A stretch of DNA of 64,000 nt from Paracoccaceae bacterium (GCA_004153385.1 SDAL01000001.1:310001-374000); one strand, 5' to 3'; counted from the first letter of the stretch, positions 29,113 through 38,885 are shown. The notes: a model not told the origin generated them from the letters alone. Numbers and translations are program-made.

Positions 29113-31257
29113 ATGCGTGGACTGCTTGGGGGGATCGCAACTGGCGCGATTGTTGCTGTGGTGGGCTTTGGTGGGCTGGTGGTGTTGGCGCCACCGCCTG
29201 TGCCTGATGTGCCTGCCTCTAATGCGCCTGTCCCTGATGTGCCTGTCCCTGGTGTGCCTGGCGAGGAGGGCCTTGCCGCAGATCAGGCCCCGCGGGCGAC
29301 GGATATCGCGCCCCCGAACGCAGATGCAGCCTCGCCTGCGGGTCTTGCAGCCTCCGGTCCGGACGTCTCCGACCCGCTGTCCCGAGTGCCGCAAGATCCC
29401 GCAACGCCCGACGGGGAGATGCACACACCTGCGGCCGCCGGACCCGCCCGCGGGTCAGCGCCCGACACGCAATCGGGCCCGATAGATCGCTCCCCCGTCA
29501 TGGGGGCGGTGACGGGGGACGGGCAGGCGCAGATGTCGGCACAGGATCAAAGCGGGGCTTTGACGCGTCCCGATGCCTCCGACCCGCCCCGCGTGCCGGT
29601 GATGCCGGTGATGCCAGAGGCGGATCGCGCCGCAGCACCTGATGCGGGGAGTGCACCTGCCTTGCAGGCCGAAGGACAAACGGGCGCGCAAGAGATCCCA
29701 GCAGACCCCGATGCGCGGCCCGCAGATGCCGCGCCCTTGGCGGCCGATGATGCGCGCGTGCGCGGCGGTGTTTCCACGCCTGCCGATCCGGCGGTGCCGC
29801 CACAGGATATGGCCGCAATCGGGGACCTGTCCGGCGCGCGGGCCGTTCAAGATCAATCCGCAGACACGGGATCCGTAGACACGGGCACAGACCCCGCCGC
29901 GTTTGAGGGGCACGGGCAGCGGGGCGGCGAGCGCGGCGATGCTGAAAGATCCGTGGCCCTTGGCCTTGATACCCCTGCCACCGATGCGCATCGCGATGTT
30001 GGTCCATTCGACCCCATTGCCGACGGTGCGGGGCGTGGTCCTGATCCGGCGATAACATTGCCGACGGGCAGGGCAGGTCAGGCGGGCCACGTGATCGCCC
30101 CGCAACCCGCCAGCCCCGCCACTGGACGCGCGCCCGACAACCGCGCGTTGGACCAGACCGACGCTGAGGCCGGCGCGGTGGACGGTGCCGGACACCGTGG
30201 CGCAGATCAGCCGTCGCCTGCGCGCCCCGATCAGGCGCTCGTTCTGTCCGCGCGATCTGCGTTTGGCCTGCCGCCCACGGACCGGATGCCCGTCAGGCCC
30301 GGTGCGGACGCCGCCCCCGCGCGGCGCGCGCCCTCGCAGGTGTTTTCCGCCCTGCCTGCGCGTGCGCCCACCCCCGATCTTGCCCAGATGAACGCAGGCC
30401 AGCGCCCCGTGGCGTCGGTAGAGGTACAAGCCCCCGAAATGATGCCCGAACGCGATGCCGAGGCCCTGAGCCGGCCCTTAATGCCGCTGGGCCAGATCCC
30501 TGTGCCCCCGCCCGGTGAAGCTGTCGCCCCCGGGATGCCCGCCACGGCAACCGGCGGTGATATCGTTTTGCTGCCTGACGGCTCTATGGTGGGACATGCG
30601 GCGCAAGATAATCCCGATCCGGCGGGCTATGCCAATCTGGCCCCTGTGGGGACGCCCGCCCGTCCGGGGCCGGATGTGATGGTCATTGCCGACGACGGGG
30701 CCGTGAGGCCCGACCCGCAGACACTGCGCGCCGCCGGACGGCGGGTGATGGTGGTGCTTGATCCAACAGCAGCGCAGGCAAAGACCACCGCGGATGGATT
30801 GGTTCAGGCAGGTATCGGTGTGGCGATCTTGCTGCCCCCGTCTTCGGCCAGTGCGCCAGACGTTGCAACGGCCCTGTCACGTTGGCAGGAAACCATGCCG
30901 TTTGCCAATGTCGCGGTCTTTGCGCCCCTGCCAGCAGGGCGCGCGCCGGATAGGGGCGCTGTTGCCACAGACGGGGGGGCGACAGACGCGGGGGAGGCGC
31001 AGATGCCGCCGCAGGATCCGGCCGTGCTCCGCGCCATCGCCCAGACAGGTCTCACGCTTGGTATCGCGGCCAGCGACACGCAGATGATCGATCAGGCGCG
31101 CGCCGCAGGGCTGGATGTGATGGTGGTGCAATCCGCGCCAGTGCCCGGGCCGGACGGGGCCGGTCAGGCACAGCCCACAGGCGACACTGTGCTGTTGCCG
31201 TCTTGGCGGGCGCTTGATCGTTATCTTGCTGATACGCAAAAACGCCCCGCGCCCTGA
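29113..31257 (+). CDS. YibQ-like divergent polysaccharide deacetylase family protein, long low-complexity linker
   Basis: About 714 residues from the ATG at 29113; an upstream extension to 28963 looks non-coding. One N-terminal membrane anchor (GLLGGIATGAIVAVVGFG) is followed by roughly 480 residues rich in Pro, Ala, Asp and Gly with repeats such as VPDVP, probably disordered and periplasmic. The last 200 residues (from about VMVIADDGAVRPDPQTL) look like the divergent polysaccharide deacetylase (YibQ) fold, in an eroded form. The family call rests partly on location: a yibQ gene lies between trpE and trpG in Rhodobacter. It faces against both trp segments. Enzymatic activity is doubtful; a cell-envelope role is inferred. 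Confidence 0.7.
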   Translation: MRGLLGGIATGAIVAVVGFGGLVVLAPPPVPDVPASNAPVPDVPVPGVPGEEGLAADQAPRATDIAPPNADAASPAGLAASGPDVSDPLSRVPQDPATPDGEMHTPAAAGPARGSAPDTQSGPIDRSPVMGAVTGDGQAQMSAQDQSGALTRPDASDPPRVPVMPVMPEADRAAAPDAGSAPALQAEGQTGAQEIPADPDARPADAAPLAADDARVRGGVSTPADPAVPPQDMAAIGDLSGARAVQDQSADTGSVDTGTDPAAFEGHGQRGGERGDAERSVALGLDTPATDAHRDVGPFDPIADGAGRGPDPAITLPTGRAGQAGHVIAPQPASPATGRAPDNRALDQTDAEAGAVDGAGHRGADQPSPARPDQALVLSARSAFGLPPTDRMPVRPGADAAPARRAPSQVFSALPARAPTPDLAQMNAGQRPVASVEVQAPEMMPERDAEALSRPLMPLGQIPVPPPGEAVAPGMPATATGGDIVLLPDGSMVGHAAQDNPDPAGYANLAPVGTPARPGPDVMVIADDGAVRPDPQTLRAAGRRVMVVLDPTAAQAKTTADGLVQAGIGVAILLPPSSASAPDVATALSRWQETMPFANVAVFAPLPAGRAPDRGAVATDGGATDAGEAQMPPQDPAVLRAIAQTGLTLGIAASDTQMIDQARAAGLDVMVVQSAPVPGPDGAGQAQPTGDTVLLPSWRALDRYLADTQKRPAP

Positions 31258-31265
31258 GCCTGCCG

Positions 31266-31309
31266 CGACGCCACGCCCGAAGGACCGGTTTCGGCGTGGC
31301 GTGGCGTCG
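31266..31309. terminator. GC-rich hairpin between yibQ-like gene and trpE
   Basis: Perfect 12-bp stem CGACGCCACGCC/GGCGTGGCGTCG with a 20-nt loop, 8 bp after the yibQ-like stop codon and between convergent genes. No U-tract. Confidence 0.5.
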
Positions 31310-31367
31310 GAGTACGGAGGCGTCGGGCGCGGCGAATGGGGGCCGCGCCCGCCCGCACCGGAAGGCG

Positions 31368-32876
31368 TTAGCTGTTACGTCCGTGCGTGAACCGGCCCGC
31401 ATCTTCGGCCGCTTGCCGCAGGGCCTTGGATTTATTGACCGTTTCTTCGTATTCGGCGGCCGGATCGCTGTCATAGACCACCCCGCCACCAGCCTGGATA
31501 TAAAGCGTCTGATCCTTCAGCACCGCCGTGCGCAGCGCGATACACATATCCATTTCGCCATTGGCCGCGAAATAGCCCACACCGCCGCCATAAACGCCAC
31601 GTTTTTCCGGCTCCAGCTCGTCGATAATCTGCATTGCACGCACCTTGGGTGCGCCCGACACCGTTCCCGCAGGCAGGCCCGCCAGAAGGGCCGACAGCGC
31701 ATCATGCTCTGGCGATATCTCGCCCACGACGTTGGACACGATATGCATCACGTGGCTATAGCGTTCGATGATGAATTTTTCGGTCGGATGCACGGTGCCG
31801 ATTTTCGACACGCGCCCGACATCGTTACGCCCCAGATCCAGCAGCATCAGATGCTCGGCCAGTTCTTTTTTGTCAGACAGAAGATCGGCTTCCAGCGCAT
31901 TGTCTTGGGCAGGGGTTGCGCCACGCGGGCGGGTGCCCGCAATCGGGCGGATGGTCACCTCGCCCTCGCGCACGCGCACCAGAATTTCGGGCGAGGCACC
32001 GATGATCTGGAACCCGCCGAAATTGAGAAAGAACATGAACGGCGACGGGTTGGTGCGCCGCAGGCTGCGATAGAGCGAGAATGGCGGAAGCGGAAAATCT
32101 GCCGCCCACCGCTGTGCCGGCACGCATTGGAAGATATCGCCTGCGCGGATGTATTCCTTGGCTTTCTCTACCGCAGACATATAGCCTTCGCGGGTAAAGT
32201 TGGACTGCAGGGGGCCGACTTTGGCAGCCTCGCCCATTTCACGCGGCGGGCTTGGGTTGCGGTCCAGATCGCGCAGCGCATCCATCACCCGTTCGGCGGC
32301 CTGTGCATAGGCCGCGCGGGCCGACATGCCGCTTTGTGCCCATGCCGGTGCGCATAAGATCACCTCGCCCTTCACGCCATCCAGCACCGCCACAACAGAC
32401 GGGCGCAGCAATACCGCATCCGGTACACCCAGTGGATCGGGATTTACATCGGGCAGGTTTTCCACAAGCCGGATCATGTCATAGCCGAGATAACCGAACA
32501 GACCGGCCGCACCTGCGGGCAGATCGGACGGCATGTCGATCTGGCTTTCGGCAATCAGCGCGCGCAGGCTTTCAAGGGGCGCGTCTTGTGCATCCTCGAA
32601 CGTGTCATCGAACCGCGCATTGCGATTGATCTGCGCCCGCGTGCCATGGGTGCGCCAGATCACGTCCGGCTTCATACCCACAAACGAATACCGCCCACGG
32701 ATTTCACCGCCCGTGACAGATTCCAGCATAAAGCTGTTTTTGCCAGCATCGGTCAGCTTCAGCATGACCGAGACAGGCGTATCCAGATCGGCCGTCAGGC
32801 GGGCATAGACCAACTGGTTGCGGCCCTCCTGCCAGCCGGCCTCGAACGCCTCGAATGAGGGGAAAACTGTAGCCAT
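31368..32876 (-). CDS. trpE: Anthranilate synthase component I
   Basis: A 502-residue chorismate-using enzyme that works with TrpG to make anthranilate, the first step to tryptophan. The N-terminal feedback region includes SFMLESVTGGEIRGRYSF (LLES-type motif for tryptophan binding). The C-terminal catalytic domain shows PSPFMFFLNFGGFQIIGASPE, IRPIAGTRPRG, DLGRNDVGRV and GAPKVRAMQIIDELEP. It is separated from trpGDC by the opposing yibQ-like gene, and starts 47 bp after the ppiD-like gene on the same strand. Confidence 0.97.
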   Translation of the reverse strand: MATVFPSFEAFEAGWQEGRNQLVYARLTADLDTPVSVMLKLTDAGKNSFMLESVTGGEIRGRYSFVGMKPDVIWRTHGTRAQINRNARFDDTFEDAQDAPLESLRALIAESQIDMPSDLPAGAAGLFGYLGYDMIRLVENLPDVNPDPLGVPDAVLLRPSVVAVLDGVKGEVILCAPAWAQSGMSARAAYAQAAERVMDALRDLDRNPSPPREMGEAAKVGPLQSNFTREGYMSAVEKAKEYIRAGDIFQCVPAQRWAADFPLPPFSLYRSLRRTNPSPFMFFLNFGGFQIIGASPEILVRVREGEVTIRPIAGTRPRGATPAQDNALEADLLSDKKELAEHLMLLDLGRNDVGRVSKIGTVHPTEKFIIERYSHVMHIVSNVVGEISPEHDALSALLAGLPAGTVSGAPKVRAMQIIDELEPEKRGVYGGGVGYFAANGEMDMCIALRTAVLKDQTLYIQAGGGVVYDSDPAAEYEETVNKSKALRQAAEDAGRFTHGRNS

Positions 32877-32923
32877 GTTCGGACCTCCTGACAGGATGGG
32901 ATAGGGGCGTAGGGCCGCCCGTG

Positions 32924-34789
32924 TTAGCGCATTTGTGCCTGAACGGCAGTCACGGCGGAGGAATCGATCTGGATCCCGGCCTCGCTTTGCACCGCGCGGG
33001 CATAAAGGTCCAGCAGATCGCCGCTCACTGCTTGGGACAGTTGCTCGCGAAGCTGGTCATGGGTCTGCACCACGTCCGGGTTTTTGAGATCGGCCTCGTT
33101 GATCGCGGTGGGCATGACCACGAACACGCGTCCCTCAGCGGTGACCTTTGCGCTTTCACCTTGGGCCAGTTCGAACCCGCGGGCGATCACGCCTTGGGGA
33201 ATGCCGTCCAGATAGGCGCCACGCGACAGGTTCTGGCGGGATTGGGTCAAAAGCCCCGTCGCGCTCAACCCTGATGTGGCAGCCTGTTCGGTGTCGGCCA
33301 TTTTGGCCACGGCCGCATCGGCACGCGCCTGTTTCAGTTCAAGGATCTTGGCGGCGCGCCAGTCCGCTTCGACCGCGTCGCGGCTGTCTTCGAAGGGAAT
33401 GACCGATGCCGGGGTGATGCCGTCCAGTCGAAGGGCGAAAATGCCGCCATCTTCCAGCTCGACCAGTTGCGGGAAATCTTCCGCCGTGGCCTTTTGGGCC
33501 GCTGCGCGGAATGCCTCGTAGCCCGCGATGCCCTGATCGGTTTCGGGTCCGAAATCAACGGTGCCCAGTTCCATATCGGTTTCGTCTGCCAGATTCTCCA
33601 GCGTGGCACCACCGGCCAGAAGATCCTCGATCTTGCTGGAACGGTCACCGATCAGACGGCGGGCATTTTCATGCGCGGCCTCGTCGCCCAGCTCCTCTTT
33701 TGCATCCTCGAAGCTGCGCTCCTCGCCAGCCAGAACGCCGTTGATGCGGAACAGGGCAGGGCCCAAGCTGGTATCCACCGGACCGACGACGCCTTCACCG
33801 TCCAGCCCGAACACCGCATCCCCCGCAGGGCCCAGATCGGATTTGGTCACATCGCCCATATCGGTGTCTTGCAACGTCAGGCCACGATCCTTGGCCAGAT
33901 CGGCGAATGTAGCATCGCCGGCATCAAGGCGCGCGCGGGCGGCTTGGGCCTCGTCCGTGCTGGGGTAGATCAGCCGCTCGACCAACCGGCGTTCGGGTTG
34001 GACGAACTCGTCCATCCGCGCCTGATAGGCTTCTTGCAGCATGTCATCGGTCAACTGGACCTGATCTGCGATCATGTCGGGCGACAACCACGCATAGGTG
34101 ATCTGGCGCGTTTCAGGCTGCATGAAGCGGTCCTCATGCGCGTCGTGCCATGCGCGCAGCTCGTCATCGGTGGGTTGGGCCAGCGGCTCTTGCAGATCAG
34201 CCTCCTCGACCTCGGCATAGGCCAGATCGCGGGTTTGGGTCAGATAGCTTGCAAAGGCGTCCAGCTCAGGGCCCGGGGCCGGTGTGCCGGTGATGATCGC
34301 GTTTTGCAGCACAGAGCGCGACAACTCGCCGCGCAGTTTTTCCTCGAACTCGGTCTCTGTCAGGCCCTGATTGCGTAATGCCATACGATAGGTTTCGCGA
34401 TTGAACGCGCCATCGGCCCCGTGAAAGGCCTGTGCCTCCTGAATTTGTGTGGCAAGCGCGCTGTCACCGATGGACACGCCCAACTGGTCTGCGGCCTCCT
34501 CGAAGGCGGCTTGGGCAAAAAGCTGGCCCTGCACACGGCGGTCCAGCCCCATCATCTGCGCTTGCTGGAAGCTCAGTTGCTGACCGGTCTGGCGGCTCAT
34601 GGACTGCTGTTCGCGCTGAAGCGCGCGGGCATAGTCGTTGGTGGAGACCTTTGTATCACCCACAGAGCCGATACTATCGATATTGCCGCCGAAATTTGTG
34701 GCCGAAAACCCGACCAGCCCCAAAATCAACAGCCCGAGCAAAACCCAGACAACCATGTTCTTGCCATGGGTGCGCAGCTTGTTTGCCAT
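32924..34789 (-). CDS. PpiD/SurA-type periplasmic peptidyl-prolyl isomerase
   Basis: A 621-residue membrane-anchored foldase. A short cytoplasmic start (MANKLRTHGKN) precedes one membrane helix (MVVWVLLGLLILGLVGF, residues 12-30). A SurA_N-type chaperone region follows (about 35-200). A parvulin-like segment (about 255-345, RRLVERLIYPSTDEAQAA) is poorly conserved and may lack activity, as in PpiD. A C-terminal helical part completes it. PpiD helps outer-membrane and secreted proteins fold as they leave the Sec channel. It lies upstream of trpE on the same strand. Confidence 0.9.
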   Translation of the reverse strand: MANKLRTHGKNMVVWVLLGLLILGLVGFSATNFGGNIDSIGSVGDTKVSTNDYARALQREQQSMSRQTGQQLSFQQAQMMGLDRRVQGQLFAQAAFEEAADQLGVSIGDSALATQIQEAQAFHGADGAFNRETYRMALRNQGLTETEFEEKLRGELSRSVLQNAIITGTPAPGPELDAFASYLTQTRDLAYAEVEEADLQEPLAQPTDDELRAWHDAHEDRFMQPETRQITYAWLSPDMIADQVQLTDDMLQEAYQARMDEFVQPERRLVERLIYPSTDEAQAARARLDAGDATFADLAKDRGLTLQDTDMGDVTKSDLGPAGDAVFGLDGEGVVGPVDTSLGPALFRINGVLAGEERSFEDAKEELGDEAAHENARRLIGDRSSKIEDLLAGGATLENLADETDMELGTVDFGPETDQGIAGYEAFRAAAQKATAEDFPQLVELEDGGIFALRLDGITPASVIPFEDSRDAVEADWRAAKILELKQARADAAVAKMADTEQAATSGLSATGLLTQSRQNLSRGAYLDGIPQGVIARGFELAQGESAKVTAEGRVFVVMPTAINEADLKNPDVVQTHDQLREQLSQAVSGDLLDLYARAVQSEAGIQIDSSAVTAVQAQMR

Positions 34790-34952
34790 GAAAGACCCTC
34801 CCGCCCGAGGGGCGCCAGTGTAAATATGTTGGGGTGTGTTTAGGGCCTCGCGCTCCTGCTCGCAAGCGCTCGCCGTGCGCCATCACGCCCCAACCGCGCC
34901 TATGTGATGGATTTATGGCCCATATCCCGTCCGCATCCCGTCCGCGCCATGG

Positions 34953-34980
34953 AAAACGGGCCCGATCAGGGGCCCGTTTT
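34953..34980. terminator. Rho-independent terminator after the aminotransferase gene
   Basis: Perfect 11-bp stem AAAACGGGCCC/GGGCCCGTTTT with a 6-nt loop, 15 bp past the stop codon of the minus-strand aminotransferase. T residues flank both sides, six on the plus strand. Confidence 0.85.
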
Positions 34981-34994
34981 TTGGGGGGCGTTCC

Positions 34995-36176
34995 TTAGGT
35001 TGGCAGCGCGGCCAGACGCTCGATCAGGCAGTCAATGCCCGCGCAATCGACATTGGCAAAGGCAATCCGCATCTGACGCGCGCCGTTGGGGTCTGTGTCG
35101 GGCATGAACATCGTGCCGGGCAACAACAAGACCCCCGCCTCGCGCACCAGCCACTGGGCCGCCTCGGGCGAGGGTGTGGTGAACGGATGCGTGACATAGG
35201 CGAAATAGGCCCCGCACCCCAGCACCTGCCACCCCTCAAGGGTTTTCAGACCCCGCGCCATGGCCGCGCGGCGGCGCAAAATCTCCAGTCGCTCTTCGGC
35301 GACCCAGTCTTGCAGGTTCCGCATGCCCCATAGCGCACCGATCTGGCCAAGCTGTCCGGGGCAGATCGCGACCGTGTCGAGGAATTTCTCAACCTCTTGC
35401 AGCCGCGCGGTGGAGGCCACAATCGCCCCCACGCGATGGCCCGTCAGCCGGTACGCCTTGGAGAAGGAATACAGCTGGATCAGTGTCTGTGCCCAATCGG
35501 GATCGGTGAAGAGGTCATGCGCGGCCCCCTCGCGGCTGTCGAAATCGCGATAGGTTTCGTCCACGATCAGCGCGATCTTGTGGCGTTGGGCAAGGGTGTA
35601 GAACGCGCGCATCAATGCCGCGGGATATTCCACGCCGCCCGGATTGTTGGGCGATACCAGAACGATGGCGCGCGTTTTGGGGGTGATAAGGGCGGCGGCG
35701 GCCTCGGGATCGGGCAAAAGATCGTGTCCTGTGGTAAGCGCCACTGTGCGCACCGATGCCATATCGAGCCACATCTTGTGGTTGAAGTACCAAGGGGTGG
35801 GCACGATCACCTCGTCGCCCGGTGCGGCCAGCGTGGCAAGGGCTGCAGCAAAAGCCTGATTGCAGCCTTGGGTGATGGCCACCTGTTCGGGGGTGACCGT
35901 GCCGGCGTAGGCGCGGCTCCATTGGGTGGCCACTTCGGCGCGTAACGCAGGCAGACCAAGGACGGGACCATAAAGATGGGCGTTCACGTCATGTAGGGCG
36001 GCATCTGCAATGGCCTGACGCAGGCCTTGTGGGGGGGCTGCGGCAGGGGCGGCCTGCGAAACATTGATCAGGGGCCGCTCTGGCGGGAAGCTAACCCCGT
36101 CCAGCCAACGGCGCGCGGCCATGACAGGGGGGGCGAATGTCGCGGCCATAGCCGGAGACAGCGGAGAGAGCGGCAT
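34995..36176 (-). CDS. Class I/II PLP-dependent aminotransferase
   Basis: A 393-residue fold-type I aminotransferase. The PLP lysine is in YSFSKAYRLTGHRVGAIV, the phosphate/ring contacts in VSPNNPGGVEYP and VDETYRDFD, and the C-terminal Arg in RIAFANVD. The N terminus has HLYGPVLGLPALRAEVA and ITQGCNQAFAAAL. Relatives include aspartate- and aromatic-type aminotransferases; the substrate is not evident. It is a single gene on the minus strand with its own terminator, separated by 226 bp from the DUF4174 gene. Confidence 0.9.
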   Translation of the reverse strand: MPLSPLSPAMAATFAPPVMAARRWLDGVSFPPERPLINVSQAAPAAAPPQGLRQAIADAALHDVNAHLYGPVLGLPALRAEVATQWSRAYAGTVTPEQVAITQGCNQAFAAALATLAAPGDEVIVPTPWYFNHKMWLDMASVRTVALTTGHDLLPDPEAAAALITPKTRAIVLVSPNNPGGVEYPAALMRAFYTLAQRHKIALIVDETYRDFDSREGAAHDLFTDPDWAQTLIQLYSFSKAYRLTGHRVGAIVASTARLQEVEKFLDTVAICPGQLGQIGALWGMRNLQDWVAEERLEILRRRAAMARGLKTLEGWQVLGCGAYFAYVTHPFTTPSPEAAQWLVREAGVLLLPGTMFMPDTDPNGARQMRIAFANVDCAGIDCLIERLAALPT

Positions 36177-36402
36177 GGGATATCCTTATATCGGAGCTAT
36201 TCGTGCAGTTGAGCAGAGCCGCCCCCCATGTGCAAGCGCGGGCGCGCGCGACGTACACATGGGGCATCAGGGCAGGGTCGTGGCAAACAACCGCCGATAT
36301 CGGGAATGTTAGGTTTTCAGGAACCAATACGGCGGTAGTCTGTTGGACGTGTGAAGGCGTAAGACGCCAGCAATCCCTCAGGCCAGAGACGGAGACATTT
36401 AC

Positions 36403-36888
36403 GTGTTCAGATCCCGACCGCTCAGATCTTTGCTCTTGCCGGTGGCGTGTATGGTATGTGCGGTATCGGGCGGTGCGATTGCACTATCTGGTACGGGGGT
36501 GCCCCATTTTGGTGTGACCCCCGCCACGGCCGCCCCGTTCGAGGAAGTCGATTCCCCCACTTTGGCCTTGGACGCCTATCGCTGGCAGTCCCGGCCTGTC
36601 GTTGTGCTGGCAGATGATGCCAGCGATCCCGCCTATCAGCTTCAGGCAAATGCGCTCAAACAGGCCGCAGATGGCCTCGCCGCGCGCGACGTTGTTGTAT
36701 TGAGTGATGCCGACGAAGAGGCGCATTCCATCCGGTCGCACTTGAACGCCGGTTCCGGGTTCGGGGTCTACCTGATCGGGAAGGACGGTGGCGTGAAGCT
36801 GCATGAGACCACCCCTGTGAGTGCCGAGGCGATTTTTGCACTGATTGATGCCATGCCGATGCGCAAAAGCGAAATGGCCGCACAATAA
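36403..36888 (+). CDS. DUF4174 secreted or anchored protein
   Basis: A 161-residue protein starting at a GTG with GGAG 8 nt upstream. An N-terminal hydrophobic stretch (SLLLPVACMVCAVSGGAIAL) is a likely signal peptide or anchor. The mature part matches the DUF4174 pattern: LDAYRWQSRPVVVLADD, a helix, ARDVVVLSDADE, and GVYLIGKDGGVKL, an arrangement like a thioredoxin-fold domain without the CxxC. The function is unknown. It is convergent with gpt, and the two stop codons are 34 bp apart. Confidence 0.82.
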   Translation: MFRSRPLRSLLLPVACMVCAVSGGAIALSGTGVPHFGVTPATAAPFEEVDSPTLALDAYRWQSRPVVVLADDASDPAYQLQANALKQAADGLAARDVVVLSDADEEAHSIRSHLNAGSGFGVYLIGKDGGVKLHETTPVSAEAIFALIDAMPMRKSEMAAQ

Positions 36889-36899
36889 GGCGGCCATTT
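36872..36899. terminator. Hairpin between the DUF4174 gene and gpt
   Basis: A 10-bp inverted repeat AAATGGCCGC/GCGGCCATTT spans the stop codon of the DUF4174 gene and faces the gpt stop. It has no long U-tract but lies at a convergent junction. Confidence 0.5.
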
Positions 36900-36922
36900 G
36901 CGCGTCATCCATACGTGGAGGA

Positions 36923-37435
36923 TCAGTTGTCGGTGCCGCGATAGGGCTGCACATATTGCAAGGCCATATCCCACGGGAAGAAGATCCATGTGTCCTGACT
37001 GACCTCGGTGATGAAGCTGTCGACCATCGGCACGCCAAGCGGCTTGGCATAGATCGTGGCGAAATGCGCTTTGGGATACAGGCTGCGCACCAGCTCAAGC
37101 GTGCGGCCGGTGTCCACAAGATCGTCCACGATCAGCACGCCCTCGCCATCGGTGCCCATGATATCGGCCTGCGGCGGCTTGATCACACGCGGCGCGGCCT
37201 GCGTCTGGTGATTGTAGCTTTTAACCGAAATCGTATCGACGGTGCGGATGTCCAGCTCGCGTGCCATGATGGCCGCCGGCACCAGCCCGCCCCGTGTGAT
37301 GCCCAGCACGGCAGACCAGCCCCCGTTATCGGGGCCTTTTCCATCCAGACGCCATGCAAGGGCGCGCGCGTCGCGATGGATCTGGTCCCAACTGATGTGG
37401 AACCCTTTTTCGTGGGGCAGGCGGTTGGTCATCAT
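36923..37435 (-). CDS. gpt: Xanthine(-guanine) phosphoribosyltransferase
   Basis: A 170-residue purine salvage enzyme that converts xanthine and guanine with PRPP to nucleotides. The PRPP motif is [18 protein letters not shown] (about residue 100), [16 protein letters not shown] lies before it, and the C-terminal FPWDMALQ is typical of Gpt. Two adjacent ATGs (37435, 37432) follow AAGGAG; the second has the better spacing. It is the third gene of the fabI-lysE-gpt run, 7 bp after the exporter gene. Confidence 0.94.
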   Translation of the reverse strand: MMTNRLPHEKGFHISWDQIHRDARALAWRLDGKGPDNGGWSAVLGITRGGLVPAAIMARELDIRTVDTISVKSYNHQTQAAPRVIKPPQADIMGTDGEGVLIVDDLVDTGRTLELVRSLYPKAHFATIYAKPLGVPMVDSFITEVSQDTWIFFPWDMALQYVQPYRGTDN

Positions 37436-37442
37436 ACTCTCC

Positions 37443-38057
37443 TTAGGTCAGCGCGAGTTTCAGACCCAAAAGGCCCAAAACCGTGCCAAACAGCCGGTCA
37501 ATCGCGGTTTTCAGGTTCAGGTATCCCTGTCGTGTGCGGTCCATCGAAAAGACGCGTGACACGATCACATTCCAGCCGGCGTCATTGATGAACACAATCA
37601 GCAAGATAACACCGTATGCCCATAGCGGCGCATGTGGCGGAACAAAGGTCAGAAAAATCGTGCCGAAAAACACGGCCGGTTTGGGGTTGGCAAGTTGCGT
37701 GGTGATGCCCAGCCATATCAGGCCCATCGGGCCACGGCGTGCGGCATCCACACTGATTGCGGTGTCCAGCGGCTCTGGCGCGTGGCGCCACATCTTCCAT
37801 GCAAGATACAGCAGATAGGCCGCGCCGCAAAGCTTCAGAACGGTCATCAGAACCGGCGCGACCTGAAATACAAGCGCCAGTCCGAAAAGGGCGGCGCATG
37901 CCCATGCACATGCGCCCAGCCCCACACCGACGGCCAGCCAGCTGCCGCGCGCAAACCCTTCGCGCAGGCCGGTGCGGGCGCACATCAGCACAGCCGGGCC
38001 CGGCGAGATTGCCGCCCCCAGATGCACCAGATAGATCGCGCCCAAAGCGGCCAGCAT
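37443..38057 (-). CDS. LysE/RhtB family amino acid exporter
   Basis: A 204-residue membrane protein with about six hydrophobic helices. The family signature [20 protein letters not shown] follows helix 1, and [20 protein letters not shown] marks the middle of the protein. LysE/RhtB proteins export amino acids or their derivatives; the substrate here is unknown. It lies 6 bp after fabI and 7 bp before gpt. Confidence 0.92.
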   Translation of the reverse strand: MLAALGAIYLVHLGAAISPGPAVLMCARTGLREGFARGSWLAVGVGLGACAWACAALFGLALVFQVAPVLMTVLKLCGAAYLLYLAWKMWRHAPEPLDTAISVDAARRGPMGLIWLGITTQLANPKPAVFFGTIFLTFVPPHAPLWAYGVILLIVFINDAGWNVIVSRVFSMDRTRQGYLNLKTAIDRLFGTVLGLLGLKLALT

Positions 38058-38063
38058 CGGGTG

Positions 38064-38885
38064 TTAGCCTTTGGGTTTGGTGGTGACGTCGATATCGGGC
38101 GCGTCGACCGCCTTCATACCCACAACGTGATAGCCCGCGTCCACATGCAGTGTTTCACCGGTGGTCGCCGTGCCAAGATCCGACAGAAGATAAAGCGCGG
38201 CTTTGCCGACCTCGTCCTGTGTCACGTTGCGCCGCAGCGGGGAGTTCAGCTCGTTCCACTTCATGATATAGCGGAAATCGCCGATACCCGAGGCTGCGAG
38301 GGTTTTGATCGGCCCGGCAGAGATTGCATTACAGCGGATCGCGTTCTTGCCCAGATCCTCGGCGATATATTTCACCGATGCCTCCAGCGCCGCTTTGGCC
38401 ACGCCCATCACATTGTAGTGCGGCATCACCTGTTCTGCGCCATAATAGGTCAGCGTCACCATCGAGCCGCCATCCACCATCAGATCGGCGGCACGGCGTG
38501 CCACGGCGGTGAAGGAATAGACCGAAATATCCATCGTCATGCGGAAGTTTTCAGCCGTCGTATCGACATAGCGGCCGCGTAACTGGTTTTTGTCAGAGAA
38601 GCCGATGGCATGAACCAGAAAGTCGATTTTACCCCATTTCGCCTTCAGCGCCTCAAAAAGAGCATCAATGGATGCCCCATCGGAGACGTCGCATTCAATG
38701 ATAGTGTCGCAATCGAGTTGTTCTGCAAGCGGGCCCACGCGCTTTTTCAGCGCTTCGCCTTGATAGGACAGGGCGAGTTCCGCGCCGGCGTCATGCAATT
38801 GTTTCGCAATGCCGTAGGCGATGGATTTGTCGTTCGCCAAGCCCATGATCAGGCCGCGTTTGCCCTTCATCAGATTGTTGCTCAT
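38064..38885 (-). CDS. fabI: Enoyl-[acyl-carrier-protein] reductase (NADH) FabI
   Basis: A 273-residue SDR-type reductase performing the last step of each fatty acid elongation cycle. The N-terminal pattern MKGKRGLIMGLANDKSIAYG is typical of FabI. The catalytic pair appears as Y-x6-K in HYNVMGVAKAALE, and AAGPIKTLAASGI follows. The ATG at 38885 gives the standard length; the frame runs on to 39356, but that part is antisense to pdxH. It heads the fabI-lysE-gpt run and diverges from pdxH. Confidence 0.96.
   Translation of the reverse strand: MSNNLMKGKRGLIMGLANDKSIAYGIAKQLHDAGAELALSYQGEALKKRVGPLAEQLDCDTIIECDVSDGASIDALFEALKAKWGKIDFLVHAIGFSDKNQLRGRYVDTTAENFRMTMDISVYSFTAVARRAADLMVDGGSMVTLTYYGAEQVMPHYNVMGVAKAALEASVKYIAEDLGKNAIRCNAISAGPIKTLAASGIGDFRYIMKWNELNSPLRRNVTQDEVGKAALYLLSDLGTATTGETLHVDAGYHVVGMKAVDAPDIDVTTKPKG

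Noticed and set aside
29455-30429. 324-codon antisense frame within the yibQ-like gene
   Set aside because: Mirror of a GC-rich low-complexity coding region; Arg/Gly/His-rich with no motif.
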